Assembly: GCA_006538405.1 (NCBI GenBank)
Contig: BJKQ01000002.1
Span: forward strand, 1-64,000
Direction of reading: 5' to 3'
From: Hansfordia pulvinata
Lineage: Eukaryota > Ascomycota > Sordariomycetes > Xylariales
Length of the DNA: 64,000 bases
Below are positions 46,642 to 57,412 of this stretch, piece after piece (the stretch's first letter is position 1; the number at the start of each line of letters is the position of its first letter). Position numbers and translations under genes: made by a program. The notes under the pieces are model-generated. The model was not told where the DNA came from, searched no databases, and worked only from the letters and a program-made list of their open reading frames with translations.

Positions 46642-47349
46642 TTACTCTCTTTCCATAGAGTTAGGATGGAGCTCGGAAAGAGCTCGGTGGCTGTGTGGGT
46701 GTGGGCTTTTATGTCGAATCTGAAGCTGCCAGCAGTCATGGCAGTCCTCGTTCTTGAGAGCCACACAGTTCGAAGGGTCGTATGATTCAGTCGCGGCGGG
46801 GAACTGCCGGTTCAATTCCTCCTTCTCGGACTCCATATGGCTTACTCGGTTCGCTCCGGGTTGTCGTGTGCCGTATCGGTCGTCGTGGGTGCAGTTGTGC
46901 TGGGATCCGTTCTGACAGGGGGCATCATATGGATGCAGAGGGCTCCGCTCAGAGCGAAAACTATCGTCACCATTAGGTGAAACGCGGTCTGGAATAGTAT
47001 CGCTAATCCAATGCGCTGGGCCCTCGTTGATTGGGGGGAGCACCCGGGATATGTGACGATGGGATGGAAGCACCCCTCGACCGCTGGGACGATCGAGCAA
47101 GGCAATCTGGTCATCAGCGTGCAAGCCCAAACCACCAATACCCCCGAGGGGGTCCACGTCCTGCGACTCGTGGTCGAGTAATGCAGCGGCACCAGAAACA
47201 GTCTGTCGAATGTCTGGAGCCAAGTTTCCTGCCTGGATGGATGTTCCGCTGGCTGCGGGTTCGTGGCGACGGGGGATGCTGGGGGAGAAGTCAAAGAAGA
47301 CATCTTCGTGGTGGCCACAGGCGTAGAGATAGCGCACCGGCCGACACAT
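46642..47349 (-). CDS. Hypothetical protein starting MCRPVRYLYACGH
   Basis: An open frame of 235 residues from ATG 47349. The start MCRPVRYLYACGHHEDVFFD resembles a recurrent fungal pattern (MCR...CGH) seen at the start of small uncharacterised proteins that may bind zinc. The C-terminal part has paired cysteines (NCVALKNEDCHDCWQLQIRH). The middle is low-complexity with His, Arg and Pro. The frame stays open upstream to 47724, but the MCR pattern favours the later start. A possible donor (GTAAGCC) near 46846 could open an intron that would change the C-terminus. Function unknown. Confidence 0.55.
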   Translation of the reverse strand: MCRPVRYLYACGHHEDVFFDFSPSIPRRHEPAASGTSIQAGNLAPDIRQTVSGAAALLDHESQDVDPLGGIGGLGLHADDQIALLDRPSGRGVLPSHRHISRVLPPINEGPAHWISDTIPDRVSPNGDDSFRSERSPLHPYDAPCQNGSQHNCTHDDRYGTRQPGANRVSHMESEKEELNRQFPAATESYDPSNCVALKNEDCHDCWQLQIRHKSPHPHSHRALSELHPNSMERE

Positions 47350-48017
47350 GATGGACGCAGGTGTCTTCAGGGCTGTCTGGCCACGCCGGGGGCGCAGGAG
47401 AGTTGAGACGGCGTGGGTTGTCGGACGGTGGCGAGCGGTGATGATTGCATGAGCCCGAGAGGATGGAGGGTGATATGGATATCGTGATGATGAGGCTTTG
47501 AAAGCAGGGTCGCTCCGACTCAACGGAGAATGCGACGACGACGGGACGCGGTGTTGTTGGTGGAATGCGTGCCAGCTTGCAAGTGGGAAGCTGGACATGA
47601 TTGTGTGGTTGTTCTGGATGTGTGTTGGAGGCCGGTGAGTCTTTGTCGAAACAGCCTGAGGAAGGCGCCATCTGGTCTCAAGAGCATGGCATCGTTGGAT
47701 CATCACGACCCGTACCTGCTGCACACACGTGCGGAGTCTGAGAATGACAGCCTTGAGGCAGGCGCGTTTTCTTTTTCTTTTTTCTTTCCGAAGTAGAAAT
47801 CTCTAACTGGAAGTCGTTCGTAGCTTCCGTTGAATGGTCTGCCTGGATTCGAACCCACGCGACCCTCACCTGCCCCCGCAACTCCTCAGCTTGCAATCAT
47901 CATCACCCCCGAATGAAAGAGACGACAGCGGTGGTCCACCTGGAGTCATTCTGATCCAATGCGTTGCCCAGAGTCGACTTCGTTGTTCCAAGTATCCCTT
48001 GCGAACCCGCTTGCACC
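47350..48017. other. Intergenic, nothing recognised
   Basis: About 670 bp, including the upstream region of the MCR-type gene and the 3' side of the methyltransferase-like gene. A TTTTCTTTTTCTTTTTTC tract lies at about 47767-47784. Confidence 0.45.
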
Positions 48018-49000
48018 TCAGAACTTGACGTCCACTCGCACCCACATGGTGTAGAGAACACCGTTCTCGGGGTCCCTCAACGCGGCGTCGTACTCATACT
48101 CGTACACGTGCGTAACGCGCGCCTTGAGCCTCAGCCAGCGCTGCTTCCACTCTGCTCGCCCGGAGACCTCCCGCCACATATTCAGAACAAAGCCCTGCGT
48201 CGTCGCCCATCGCGGCCCAGCTCCCTCGGGCCGGCTCGACTCCCTTTGCTGTGCTTGCCGCCCGATCGGACCGGCTGCCCGCGGGCTCGTGCCTTGTACC
48301 GCAGGTACATGACCGACCTCTTGCGGCGCCTGAAAAGGCGCACCAGCGGATTCCAGCCTCTCGTCCTCTCCACATCACTACCGTACATGAGCCGCAAACA
48401 GTTGTCTGCTGCCGTGTACTGAGCCTCTGCCCCTCCCGGGAGAAGGTGGAAGAGGTTGTCCGCGTACAAGACCGTCGTGCGACCTTTGACTCGGTCGAAA
48501 GCCTCGGACGAGGAGTTGGTGATATCGAGCCCGGCAACGAAATGCTCGCGGTCCAATCGCTCGCCGTCGCCGAAGAAGTCAAAGCCCAGCTCAAAGACGC
48601 CCTCTTCCAATGTCGTCGCCCATAGCTGCTTCCGACGCTGTTCTTCCTGCTCTTTTCCCCCTTTCCACAGCAGGTATCGGACCTCTGTCGCAGCAGCGTA
48701 TGCTCCCAGGTCGACAAAAGCAGCCTTGCTGCCTCCTCGCCGTAGTCTTGCTTCAATGTCCGCCCGCATGTCCCGGTGTACTTTGACATTCTGGCTTAGA
48801 ACTGGGGTGATGAAGAAAGCCTTTGAGCCATAGTTGAACGGCTCCACGGCGTGCACCCGGTCGTGGAACTCGGAGACCCGCGCTTCCTGGTCGTCGATGG
48901 TAATGTCCGCGTAATCCAGAAGCCATTCCTTAACCTCGGTGGTGAGAAGACCCATCGGAGGGGTTTGGTCGCCGGCTTCGTGTCCTCTGAGTTCCAGCAT
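48018..49000 (-). CDS. Methyltransferase-like protein, degenerate cofactor site (one-base break)
   Basis: From ATG 49000 the frame reads MLELRGHEAGDQTPPMGLL and continues to a fold like small fungal class I methyltransferases: FVDLGAYAAATEVRYLL (motif I position), LEEGVFELGFDFFGD, HFVAGLDITN, VLYADNLFHLLP. The frame then changes near 48299 (a CC pair on the + strand), and a new frame carries a convincing C-terminus: FVLNMWREVSGRAEWKQRWL ... LYTMWVRVDVKF, stop at 48018. Adding one base gives 327 residues. Motif I lacks the usual GxGxG and the motif II acidic residue is replaced, so SAM binding may be lost. The open frame extends upstream to 49240, but that part looks non-coding. No partner gene suggests a substrate. 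Confidence 0.65.
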
Positions 49001-49995
49001 TTGCAATCGAGCCGGGCTCGAAAGGGTCCAAGCCACCACCCGGCCGCCCGCTACCCAGCAGCCGGCCGCAAGGAGACGGGCAATGGTTGCCACGGGGCTT
49101 TGCCGTGTCAACTTCATCCCACGCGAGGAAGACACAAGCAATGTTAAGGAGGGATAGATGACAGAACATAGCCAACTTCGTCCACTCCAAACTCCCTCAT
49201 TGCCCTCGTCAACTACAGTGGGTGCGGATGATGTGGCCAACTCGATTAAGAGAGATCAGGACTCCAAGTTGTCACGGTCTCGCCACCCGGGTGCCAAGGC
49301 ATAGCCGAGGACTGGAGGACCCAGTGTGGCCATGCGCACTTTGCGACTGGGGAATTCATCGATCCACGGGTTGTTTTGAAGCCGAAGATGGCCTGGCGCC
49401 AGCGACCAAGACTGTTTTGGTCGATTTGCCCCGTGGTGAGGGGCTTCCCTGTGGCGAGCATCAACGAGCATGTCTTCGCTACTTGCAAGCCGCCATGCTA
49501 ACCCCGAACTCTGCAGGTGTCTCTCTGCCTGAACTCGTCTGGGTGGTCTGACGTTGATAACGCTTGATCTTATGGTTGAATGGTCTATGTCCAGCTGCTG
49601 AATTGGCAGAGGGGCCTTCCTGCTCTATTTGCTATCTCGTCTTCCGCTTGTCCATCTCCACGGCGAAGCCCGCCAGAGAACGGGCTTTAAGTCACTCATC
49701 CGTCGGCGAGAGTGCGCTGATAGAGGAGCATACCTACGTCAACAAGTTGTCACCTGTTAAATAGACGCTTTTTCTCATTGGTTATCTGTAGGTATTGAAT
49801 GGCTCATCAGGAAATGAAAATCGCTCAATGTCAATCACACGCTTCGAACTCCAGATGCCTCGTTCCCGGTGTTTGATTAATCCATGCACCGTGTCCGCTC
49901 CCATCTCTTTCCGCGATTCTGCATCAAGCCATATATTGGGAACACACCGAGGACTACCATGTCTCCCCACCTCTCTTTAGACACGCCAGACACCC
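49001..49995. other. Intergenic 1 kb
   Basis: Includes an open extension upstream of the methyltransferase-like gene (to 49240) and the 3' side of the small secreted-protein gene. No other gene is recognised. Confidence 0.45.
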
Positions 49996-50544
49996 CTAAG
50001 AGCTACCGCTGCTGGCGCTGAGCTTCACCAGCTTCCAGAAGAGGGTCTGGTCGTCGTCGGTGATGCTGCCAAGGGCGCTCTTGATCTTGGAGCGGTTGTC
50101 GTCCGACATGTACTCGTCGGCGAAAATGCCCTGCTTGTTGTCGAGCATGCCGTTGAGGGCATCAATCGTCAGAGCGGTGCCCAAGGGGTCCTGTGAGCCG
50201 ACCTTGATGATCGAGTTGAGCGCATCGTCGACCGAGGCCGGCTTCTCTTTGCAGAATTCCGAGACCTTGTCCCGCCCGGTCTGGTTCATGTAGTCGTCCG
50301 AGAAGATGCCCGACTTTTTGTCCACCATGCTCTGCACCTGGTCCAGCGCCTCGTCGGCTAGAAAGTCACGCCGCGAGAGCGCAAGTGCCCGCCGCATTGA
50401 AGCCCCGGTGGTGCCGCCGGCTGCGGCGTGGCCCCTTGCTGCCAGGTTGTGGCCTGCGCCGCTTAGTTCCTTCGAGGCCCCGGTCGGCGTGGCTATGACG
50501 TTGACCGCCAGGGCGGCTATGGTCAGAACGGTCTGAGGCAGCAT
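49996..50544 (-). CDS. Small secreted protein with internal duplication
   Basis: An intron-less open frame of 182 residues. Residues 1-20 are a signal peptide (MLPQTVLTIAALAVNVIATP). Dibasic pairs RR at 51-52 and 58-59 are possible Kex2-type processing sites ending a Gly/Ala-rich pro-region. The mature part holds two related segments 60 residues apart: MVDKKSGIFSDDYM (73-86) followed by R91, and MLDNKQGIFADEYM (133-146) followed by R151, each continuing into a Lys-rich helix. Apart from C98 in the first helix there are no cysteines. The size, secretion signal and lineage-specific look fit a secreted effector or surface protein, but no family is recognised and the role is unknown. Confidence 0.8.
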   Translation of the reverse strand: MLPQTVLTIAALAVNVIATPTGASKELSGAGHNLAARGHAAAGGTTGASMRRALALSRRDFLADEALDQVQSMVDKKSGIFSDDYMNQTGRDKVSEFCKEKPASVDDALNSIIKVGSQDPLGTALTIDALNGMLDNKQGIFADEYMSDDNRSKIKSALGSITDDDQTLFWKLVKLSASSGSS

Positions 50545-52338
50545 GTTGGCGTTATTTGAAGTCGGCCGGGGAAGTAGAAGGGTGGAAAAAGAGCAAAGTG
50601 TGCTGTGAGTTCGTTTGAGATGTGGGAATGGTCAGGTTCGCCTTGATGATGCCGAGAAAGAGTTGGAGGGACTGTTGGTAATGCTCCAAGACTCGATCAG
50701 GACTTGAGAGCCCGGCGATTACTTTATACTTGAGCTTGCTTCTCTTCAAGAAAAGGCCCCATGTCAACATGGGACTACCCGCGCGGCCGATTCGCCGACG
50801 TATTCCTGGCGCAACCTCGTCAATCGGCGACCTTGAGACAGGCTCCCTTCCTGACGTTGTCAACGCGGAGGACGATCTTCGTCAGATTCGCCTGGGAAAC
50901 CCGTTGCGCCCCGACGGCAGCGCCTTGGCGGTGGCTATTCTGGGGAGAGCGGACGGGGGAGGCAGCGTCTTGGCGTGTCCACGATGCGGGATCGTTCGAG
51001 AAGAAGGCGGGTCAAGGGGGTGAGGGGGCCGCCTCTTCACACTGACAGGATCAGCTCGCGCCATGGGGCGGACTGTCAAGAGCCTGGGAGAGCTGCCATG
51101 TTGAGCGGGGGTGCAGATGCTTCTGACCAGGATCCTGCATCCACAATTCCCACGCAGAGGGCCTTCCACGCCCGCCGCCTTATGATCCCTCGGCGTTGCC
51201 GTCCCCATTTTTACAGTTTACAGTGGTGGCGGTAGTGTAGGTAGTTTGGGGATGTCCTCGAGCAGGTCGGCATGGGGAAAAGGCCTCGTCCATGCCTTCG
51301 CCGGGTCAGATTTCTCCCCCTTAGCCGACACACCGAGAGCTCGTCCAACAGGATGGAAATTCCAATGGAACAGTCTCAACTTTCATCCAAGAGCTCTCAC
51401 GCGTGTGGTGCCCTCCCGTCACGGCATTCATGCAGCCTTGATCGCTTAATACCTCCCCAGCCCCACGCGCGCGTTCGCTAAGTGCCGCCGTCTTCTCACG
51501 TCAGGACAGGATGAAGCCAATTACGTCCGCCTTCCAAGGGGCTTGGCTGAGACTTGATCTTACAAACTTACGAGACGAGTGGCGTGTGGCGAATGGGCCT
51601 GGCTCAGCAAGACATTAAGGGCCTCGACAAGTAGAATACTGGGACATGCCCGAGCCAGGTTAGGTAGCAGCTACCATTCAGCCCAAGGCGAGCGAGGTCT
51701 GGGCAACTCGCCACTTGCATTTGTGTGCCATCGGAGCGGAGCAGTGGCACGGCAATGTCCCCCATGTACAAGGGCCGGGAAACTGGCTGGCTTTCCGATG
51801 CAACAAGTCTGTAAGTTAAGTAGGTATCATTGTCATATGTGCAAGGCACTGATGGCATCGTTCCAATCGCTGTCCTTAATTGAAAAAAATCAAGTCGCTG
51901 CCCATCTGGGCAAGCAATCTCGGGCGAGTGCTGCCTGTCAAGCTATCTTAGAAATTCGTCTCGCCTGCCATCATCCCGCTGGGTATCTACATTGCTCCCC
52001 CTTCCATAATACATGATGCGTATAGCTAAAAAGAGTCATGAAGACCAAGAAAAGAAACGGCCGAGTCAAATGACCAGACCAGCACGAGCCCTCGGACTAC
52101 ACACTAGGCGCGCGTCCCGGGGGCCTGCCTGAATGATTACAATATGTCCCGAAGACGCCCCTGTGAACCCATGCACTTTTGCCTGTGACATTGAAGGGTC
52201 GAACGTCAAGATCTGCCAACGCCATCGACAGCGGAAGGTTGCTGCCGAACAGAAATATAAGAAAGTGCGGAACCCTCCACACTGAATAAGATGCCCATCA
52301 TCTGCGCGCCGTCATAGGCGCCACCGAGGCACTGAATA
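50545..52338. other. Intergenic 1.8 kb, nothing recognised
   Basis: Contains the promoter side of the small secreted-protein gene and the 3' side of med15. Open frames up to 145 codons lack domains. Confidence 0.5.
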
Positions 52339-55300
52339 TTAGGCCATGGTGTCTAACGAGTAGAGTGAAGTGTCCAAGGCAAATGGCTTTCCAAAATCAG
52401 GCTCCACGTCGTCCCAAGAAGTGAAGTCGTTCATCATCGTCTCGAGGTCTGTCTGTTCGTTCATAAACAAGTCCGCCGCCGGAGTCCCAATGTTCAGCAG
52501 CTTGTCGCCACCGTCGAATGGTCTCCACTCGTCGAAGCTCATGTCGATCGCCATGTTTAGCGAGACACCATCTGACACGTCGCTGCTTGGCTCGCTGTCC
52601 TTGGCAGACTCGGGCGTATCCTTAGGCGACAAAGCTCGGTAAACGTTCATGTCGGTAATCGTGCCACTAATGCCAGGCTCCGTGATGCCCATGGCCCCAA
52701 ACAAGGCCTGAGGGTCGATAGTGGTACCCATCCAAGCAACGTCCTGGCTCGTAGACTGTCCGATCTCCGCCTTTGTCGTGTCGGCAGCACCAGTCAAGCC
52801 TGGAGTCAGTTTCGGCGTGGGGGCCTTCACGTTGCCCGTCTTGCTATCTGCCACATCCGATGATTGGGCATCCGCCTTCCTCTTGAGAGAGGATGCTTGC
52901 CTGGACATGGCTGCTGTGGCCGCAGGAACTGGAGGAGATTGGGCGCCATCATGGGGTTTCGATGGCCCAACGAGCTTGCCATTTGCGTCCAGGCCCAGCG
53001 CGGTATTGAGAGACTCGGTGGCGAACTTGATAGGGTCCTGCATAGGCTTGACGTGCTCCTCCTCAATATGAACCCGTCGCGCCTCTTCCGTCGCGAACCC
53101 GAAAACGTTGGCCTCGCAGCTGGGCTCGGAGCACTGTAACGACGGCTTGGGGGGCGCTCGTGGTTCAGCGGCGGAAGCTCGCTTCAGCATTTCAGGCGAA
53201 GGCTGCTTGGGGACCTGAGGAGAAGCACTCGCGCTGTTGGTGCCCGTCTTCGTCTTCTTGCGCGCGGGGAGGTGCAGATTGTCTTGTGTCACCGCAGGCT
53301 TCGAAAGATAGTTGGGTTGCCCAGCAGGGGAGGATGCACCAAATGCAAAGGGGGGCGCAGAACTCGTGGGCGGCGGCGGGACCGCGCCACTCTTGCTCCC
53401 TGATCTTTGATGTTTGGCAGGCTCGGTCTGCTTGTCGGCGTTGTTGGGCGTCTGCAGTGCCGTTTGAGGTGTAGATGCCCCAGCAATCGGCTGTGCACTG
53501 GGAGTCACGACTTGCTGTTGATTGCTGTTTCCCTTCTTGCCCTTGTGATTTGCTAGGTCTTTGGCCATGCTTTCGAGCATATTGCGACATGCGTCCAGTT
53601 CGTTGGGCTGCACCGAAAACGAGTTGCGCAGCGTGGTCGTTTTCTCTCCATCTGCAAACTGGGCCACGAGGCGATGTCGCTGCATCAAGTTGGTCAGTAA
53701 AACGGATTGTACCGTGGGCAGGGACTTGCGCGAACTTACCAGCTTGAAGAACATGCTTGCGCGTGCCTCGTCATGCGTCAGATTGAACCAGACAGCGAGA
53801 ACCCTGCCAACCTTTGTCATCTCACCAAGCATGTAGCGGATCTTCCGGCCCATTTCTGCCGTTTGCTCTGGCGATAAAGGAATGTCATCCATTTTCTGCT
53901 GGCCGAAGAGACGCTTCTGCTCCATACCCAACTCCTTGAGCCTCTTCATGGTTTCTGGGCCAGGCGCAGTGATGGGCTGACTGCCCTGGCGCGCCATGTT
54001 GGCTTCGTATTGAGCCTTTTGAGCAGGGTTAAGCTCAGAGATTTGCTGAGGGGTCAGTTGAGGAAGATGCCCCTGAGGTCTTGAGCCAGGTGGAGCACCA
54101 CCTTGCTGGGAGGGAGGTCTTTGGGCCGTGGTGCTTGCGACGTTCGGGTTCGGTACTTCAACCACGTCGTCCGTTGAGGCCTGTTTCGACTGATTTTTGG
54201 AAGCTGCCGTGGAGTTCTGCGCAGCGCGGTTCGCCGCAGGTTGTGACTTGTTGTTCCGCGCAGCGGGGGTCGGTGCGGGCACAGGGGTCGGCGCCGGCGC
54301 TTGGACCGGGGTCGGCGCTGGTGGCTTAGTCTGTGACGCAGCGCTTGGCGGTCGCTGTACAGGGCCCGGGGCATTTGAAACCTGCCCCTGGCCCTGAGGG
54401 CCGGCACCACCGACATTGGCCAGCCCTGAGGGAACCCCAGGTCCAGTGACGTTGGGACCTTGGCCGTTCGACATCTGGTTTTTTGCAATATGCTGGATCT
54501 TAGCTTGCCATATATGGTTGCGAATCTGGGCGTCGGAGGTTCCTGGGGGAAATGTGTGCGCTTTCTTGGCATTCTCGACCTCCGCGTCCTTGACGATTGT
54601 GATCGGAAGATTGTAGGGAAACCCAGCCTGCCCCTGCGGACCGGGCTGTCCGGGCTGGGCGAACTGACCGGACGGGCCGGGCTGTCTGGTCTGCGCCGAA
54701 GGTCCCGGCTGGCCGACTTGTCCGAGCTGTCCCACGGGTCCTGTCTGATTGGGTTGCGTCATTGGCCTTGATGGGCCAGCTTGTCCCGGCTGTGCCTGAT
54801 CAGCGGTCCACATCTGTGGGCCTGCCTTCTGGCCGTTGCCAGGTTGCTGCGTGCCAGGGGTGAGGATATTACTTTGCTGCTGCTGTTGCTGCTGTTGCTG
54901 TTGCTGCAGCAGACTCCTCTGGAGCTGGGGATTATTTTTCACCACGCTGATGAACTGATTATGCTGAAAAGTCTGGAGTGAGGCCATGGTCTGTGGTGAG
55001 AACGACTTGGTCTGTGCCCAAGCTTTCAAGTGAAACCACTTCTTCACCTCCTGCGGCGGTGGAGGCTGGTTTTGTTGTACTGCCAATTTCCCAATGTACT
55101 CGAGCATCTTCGGCGGGACATCCATAGTGTCCATCGCTGTCTGATAAGGTGCTTGCTGGCCCTGACCTTGCCCAGCACCGTTGCGAAGCTTTTGCATCAT
55201 CAATTGCTGCTGCTGCTGTTGTTGCTGTTGTTGCTGTTGCTGCTGTTGTTGCTGCTGCTGCTGCTGCGGTTGGGGCTGAGGCTGAGGCTGCTGTTGGGGC

Positions 55301-56208
55301 GGGGGCTGTTGCTGCAGCTGCTGCTGTGGCTGCTGATTTTGGGCGTTAACACCCATACTCATGTTCGGGTTCTGTTGGCCAGCGTTGGCTCCTTGGAATT
55401 GAGCCAAGGGGTTCCCTTGGCTAAACTGTCCCTGCTGAGCGCGGGCCTGTGCTTGCATGGCCGCCGCTTGCTGCCGCTGCGCGTAATTCTTCTGGAACTG
55501 CATTAAAGCTTCCTGCTTCTTTTGCGGTGGCAACTGGTTGAACTTTTCTCGACTAGCAGGCTGCATACTCTGAAGCATCATTTGGAAGAAGCGTTGCTGC
55601 GCGGGGTTATTCGTCGGGTTGAGACCAGGTTGAGCATGAGGTTTGCCTTGGTTATTGAACTGCGCGTTGTTTTGTTGGCCGAAAGGTGCATTGGGCTGGC
55701 CCATTTGCGGCTGGCCCTCTGCCGGGGCCCCGTTCACTGGTGTACGGTGCATAGGTGTGTTCAGCGTTCCCATCCCTGGGCTCTGAGCGACCCCACCCGG
55801 CGCGCCGTTGAAGCCGCCCGGTTGCTGCTGCCTGGCAGCTTGGGCTCTGATCTGAGTCTGAGAATGAAGCCCAGCTTGGTCCGCCTTGATCTGTTCTTGT
55901 GACTTCTGCTGCTGATTTGCCATTTGCCTTCCCTGCTGGTTGGGCCCCTGACCACCAGCTGCAGGTTGCGGGGTGGCATTGCGCCCTGGGCCGCTACTTG
56001 CGGGCACGACCATTTGGCCAGCTTCTTGGGCCATCAACCCAGCCTTCTGCTGATTCATAATGCTTTCGTATTGGCCATATTCATTAGTCGCGCCGCCTTG
56101 TTGTGGTTGTTGTTGCTGCTGTTGCTGGCCGCTTTGACTGAGTTGTCTCTGGAGTTGTTGCTGCTGCTGCAACTGTTGCTGTTGTTGCTGTTGCTGCTGC
56201 TGCTGGGC

Positions 56209-56245
<37 letters not shown>

Positions 56246-57412
56246 GCTTGCTGCTGCTGCTGCTGCTGCTGATGGGCTTGCTGCTGTTGCTGTTGTCGCT
56301 GGGCTTGCTGCTGGGCTTGCTGTTGCTGCTGTTGACGTTGCTGCGCTTGGAGTTGCATAGCAGCTTGATTGGCAGACATATTTCCGGAAGCCTGGTTGCG
56401 TTGATTCTGCATTTGCTGCATGATTTGGGTCTGGAAGAAGAAAAGCACAGGGTCTGTCTTGTCTGCTTGCAGCTTCTGAACAAAGGCGGGGCCGAACTTT
56501 TGCGCCATCATGTTCCTGATCTGAACTTTTTGCTGTTCGGGAATGCTATTCATCTTTTGAATAGCCAGCTGTACAACTTTCTGCTTCTCGTGCGGCTGCA
56601 AATTGCCCAGGGGGTTCTGTCCACCGGGAGTCCCCATCGGGCGAGGATGTCCAGGCATGCCTGGTTGGCCACCCATTTGTGGTTGGGGAGCGCCATTAGG
56701 CATTCCCATCGGCGACGGGTGTGGCTGTCCAGCGGGAGAGGGTTGCATTCCTTGCGGGAACTGTTGGAAGTTAGGTTGTGAGGGCTGGCTCATATTTCTC
56801 GACATCTGGAGTGCGCTTTGTTGATTTGCCATCAGTTGCGCCTGGAGCTGTGCTTGCTGCATCTGCGAAACTGGTTGTTGCTGGCTGGCCATGTTGCCCT
56901 GAAGGCTGCCATCATTCGCGGCAGCTTGGCGTCTTCTGTACAACTCAGCCACGCGCTGTGTCATTCTCGCTTCATACTGGGCCTATGGACGAGGGTTAGC
57001 AGACAGAATAATATGGAAGCAGAGTTACGAACCTGATCTGGAGAGTTGGTGAAGGTGTCTCGCTCCGATGTAAGCCCCTGCGCGATGAGGGTGTTTGTGT
57101 CCGCGTCGGGCACGGCCAAAAATGCATTTGAAATCCTGCGAATGTTGATTAACAGAGAGCTCAGACAAGGAGTTCGCAAATCAGGTGCGATTACTGCACG
57201 ATGAGGCGATAGCACACCAACAGGACAAGCTGATGAACAACTTACACTTGCATGCAAAAGCTCAACCGCCTCTGTATAGGAAAATTGCTCTGCCATCCGC
57301 CCTGGTTCAGCTGACTCGCCAGCAGCTGATTGTAGACCAGCTGCGAGAGCTGATGTGTAGGGGGGCGCAGGACGCCGCCACGCTGCTGCTGAGGTTGCAT
57401 ATTGGCGGCCAT
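52339..57412 (-). CDS. med15: Mediator tail subunit Med15, glutamine-rich
   Basis: Exons are 57412-57246, 57135-57033 and 56982-52339, the last containing a 60-bp in-frame intron (53739-53680, GTAAGT donor, TACTGAC branch, GCAG acceptor). Removing it gives HDEARASMFFKLQRHRLV and about 1617 residues. The N-terminus, with GGWQSNFPIQRR and FLAVPDADTNTLIAQGLT, fits the KIX-type activator-binding domain of Med15/Gal11. Then follow long Gln-rich tracts, PQ/PG-rich linkers, a folded segment PLSPEQTAEMGRKIRYMLGE, and an acidic C-terminal part ending SLYSLDTMA. Med15 contacts transcription activators and relays them to RNA polymerase II. The poly-Gln coding DNA (54875-54910, 55204-55266, 56101-56350) is a CAG/CTG triplet array. 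The subunit name rests on overall layout, so another Gln-rich coactivator remains possible. Confidence 0.78.
53680..53739 (-). other. In-frame 60-bp intron inside med15
   Basis: Sixty bases, a multiple of three, with no stop codon, so the reading frame is open whether or not it is removed. GTAAGT donor, TACTGACC branch and GCAG acceptor are all consensus. If kept, it inserts 20 residues into a folded segment. Confidence 0.8.
54875..54910. repeat. CTG/CAG triplet tract (poly-Gln) in med15
   Basis: Interrupted CTG/TTG triplets on the + strand encode glutamine on the minus strand. Such arrays vary in length between isolates. Confidence 0.9.
55204..55266. repeat. CTG/TTG triplet tract (poly-Gln) in med15
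   Basis: About twenty consecutive glutamine codons read on the minus strand, a mixture of CAG and CAA. The mixture lowers slippage compared with pure CAG. Confidence 0.9.
56101..56350. repeat. Longest CTG triplet array (poly-Gln) in med15
   Basis: About 250 bp of CTG/TTG triplets with scattered GGCTTG interruptions (Gln-Ala steps on the minus strand). The purest block is near 56190-56270. Confidence 0.9.

Noticed and set aside
47834..47910. GGATTCGAACCC stretch resembling a tRNA T-loop on the minus strand
   Set aside because: The T-stem does not pair and no acceptor partner of the right distance is present.
8209..50544. A co-regulated biosynthetic gene cluster (O-methyltransferase, transporter, methyltransferase-like protein)
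   Set aside because: No core synthase is present, and the genes are 10-28 kb apart with conserved housekeeping genes between.
55924..56781. Leu-rich plus-strand frame opposite med15
   Set aside because: The Leu/Gln repeats are the complement of the poly-Gln triplet array.
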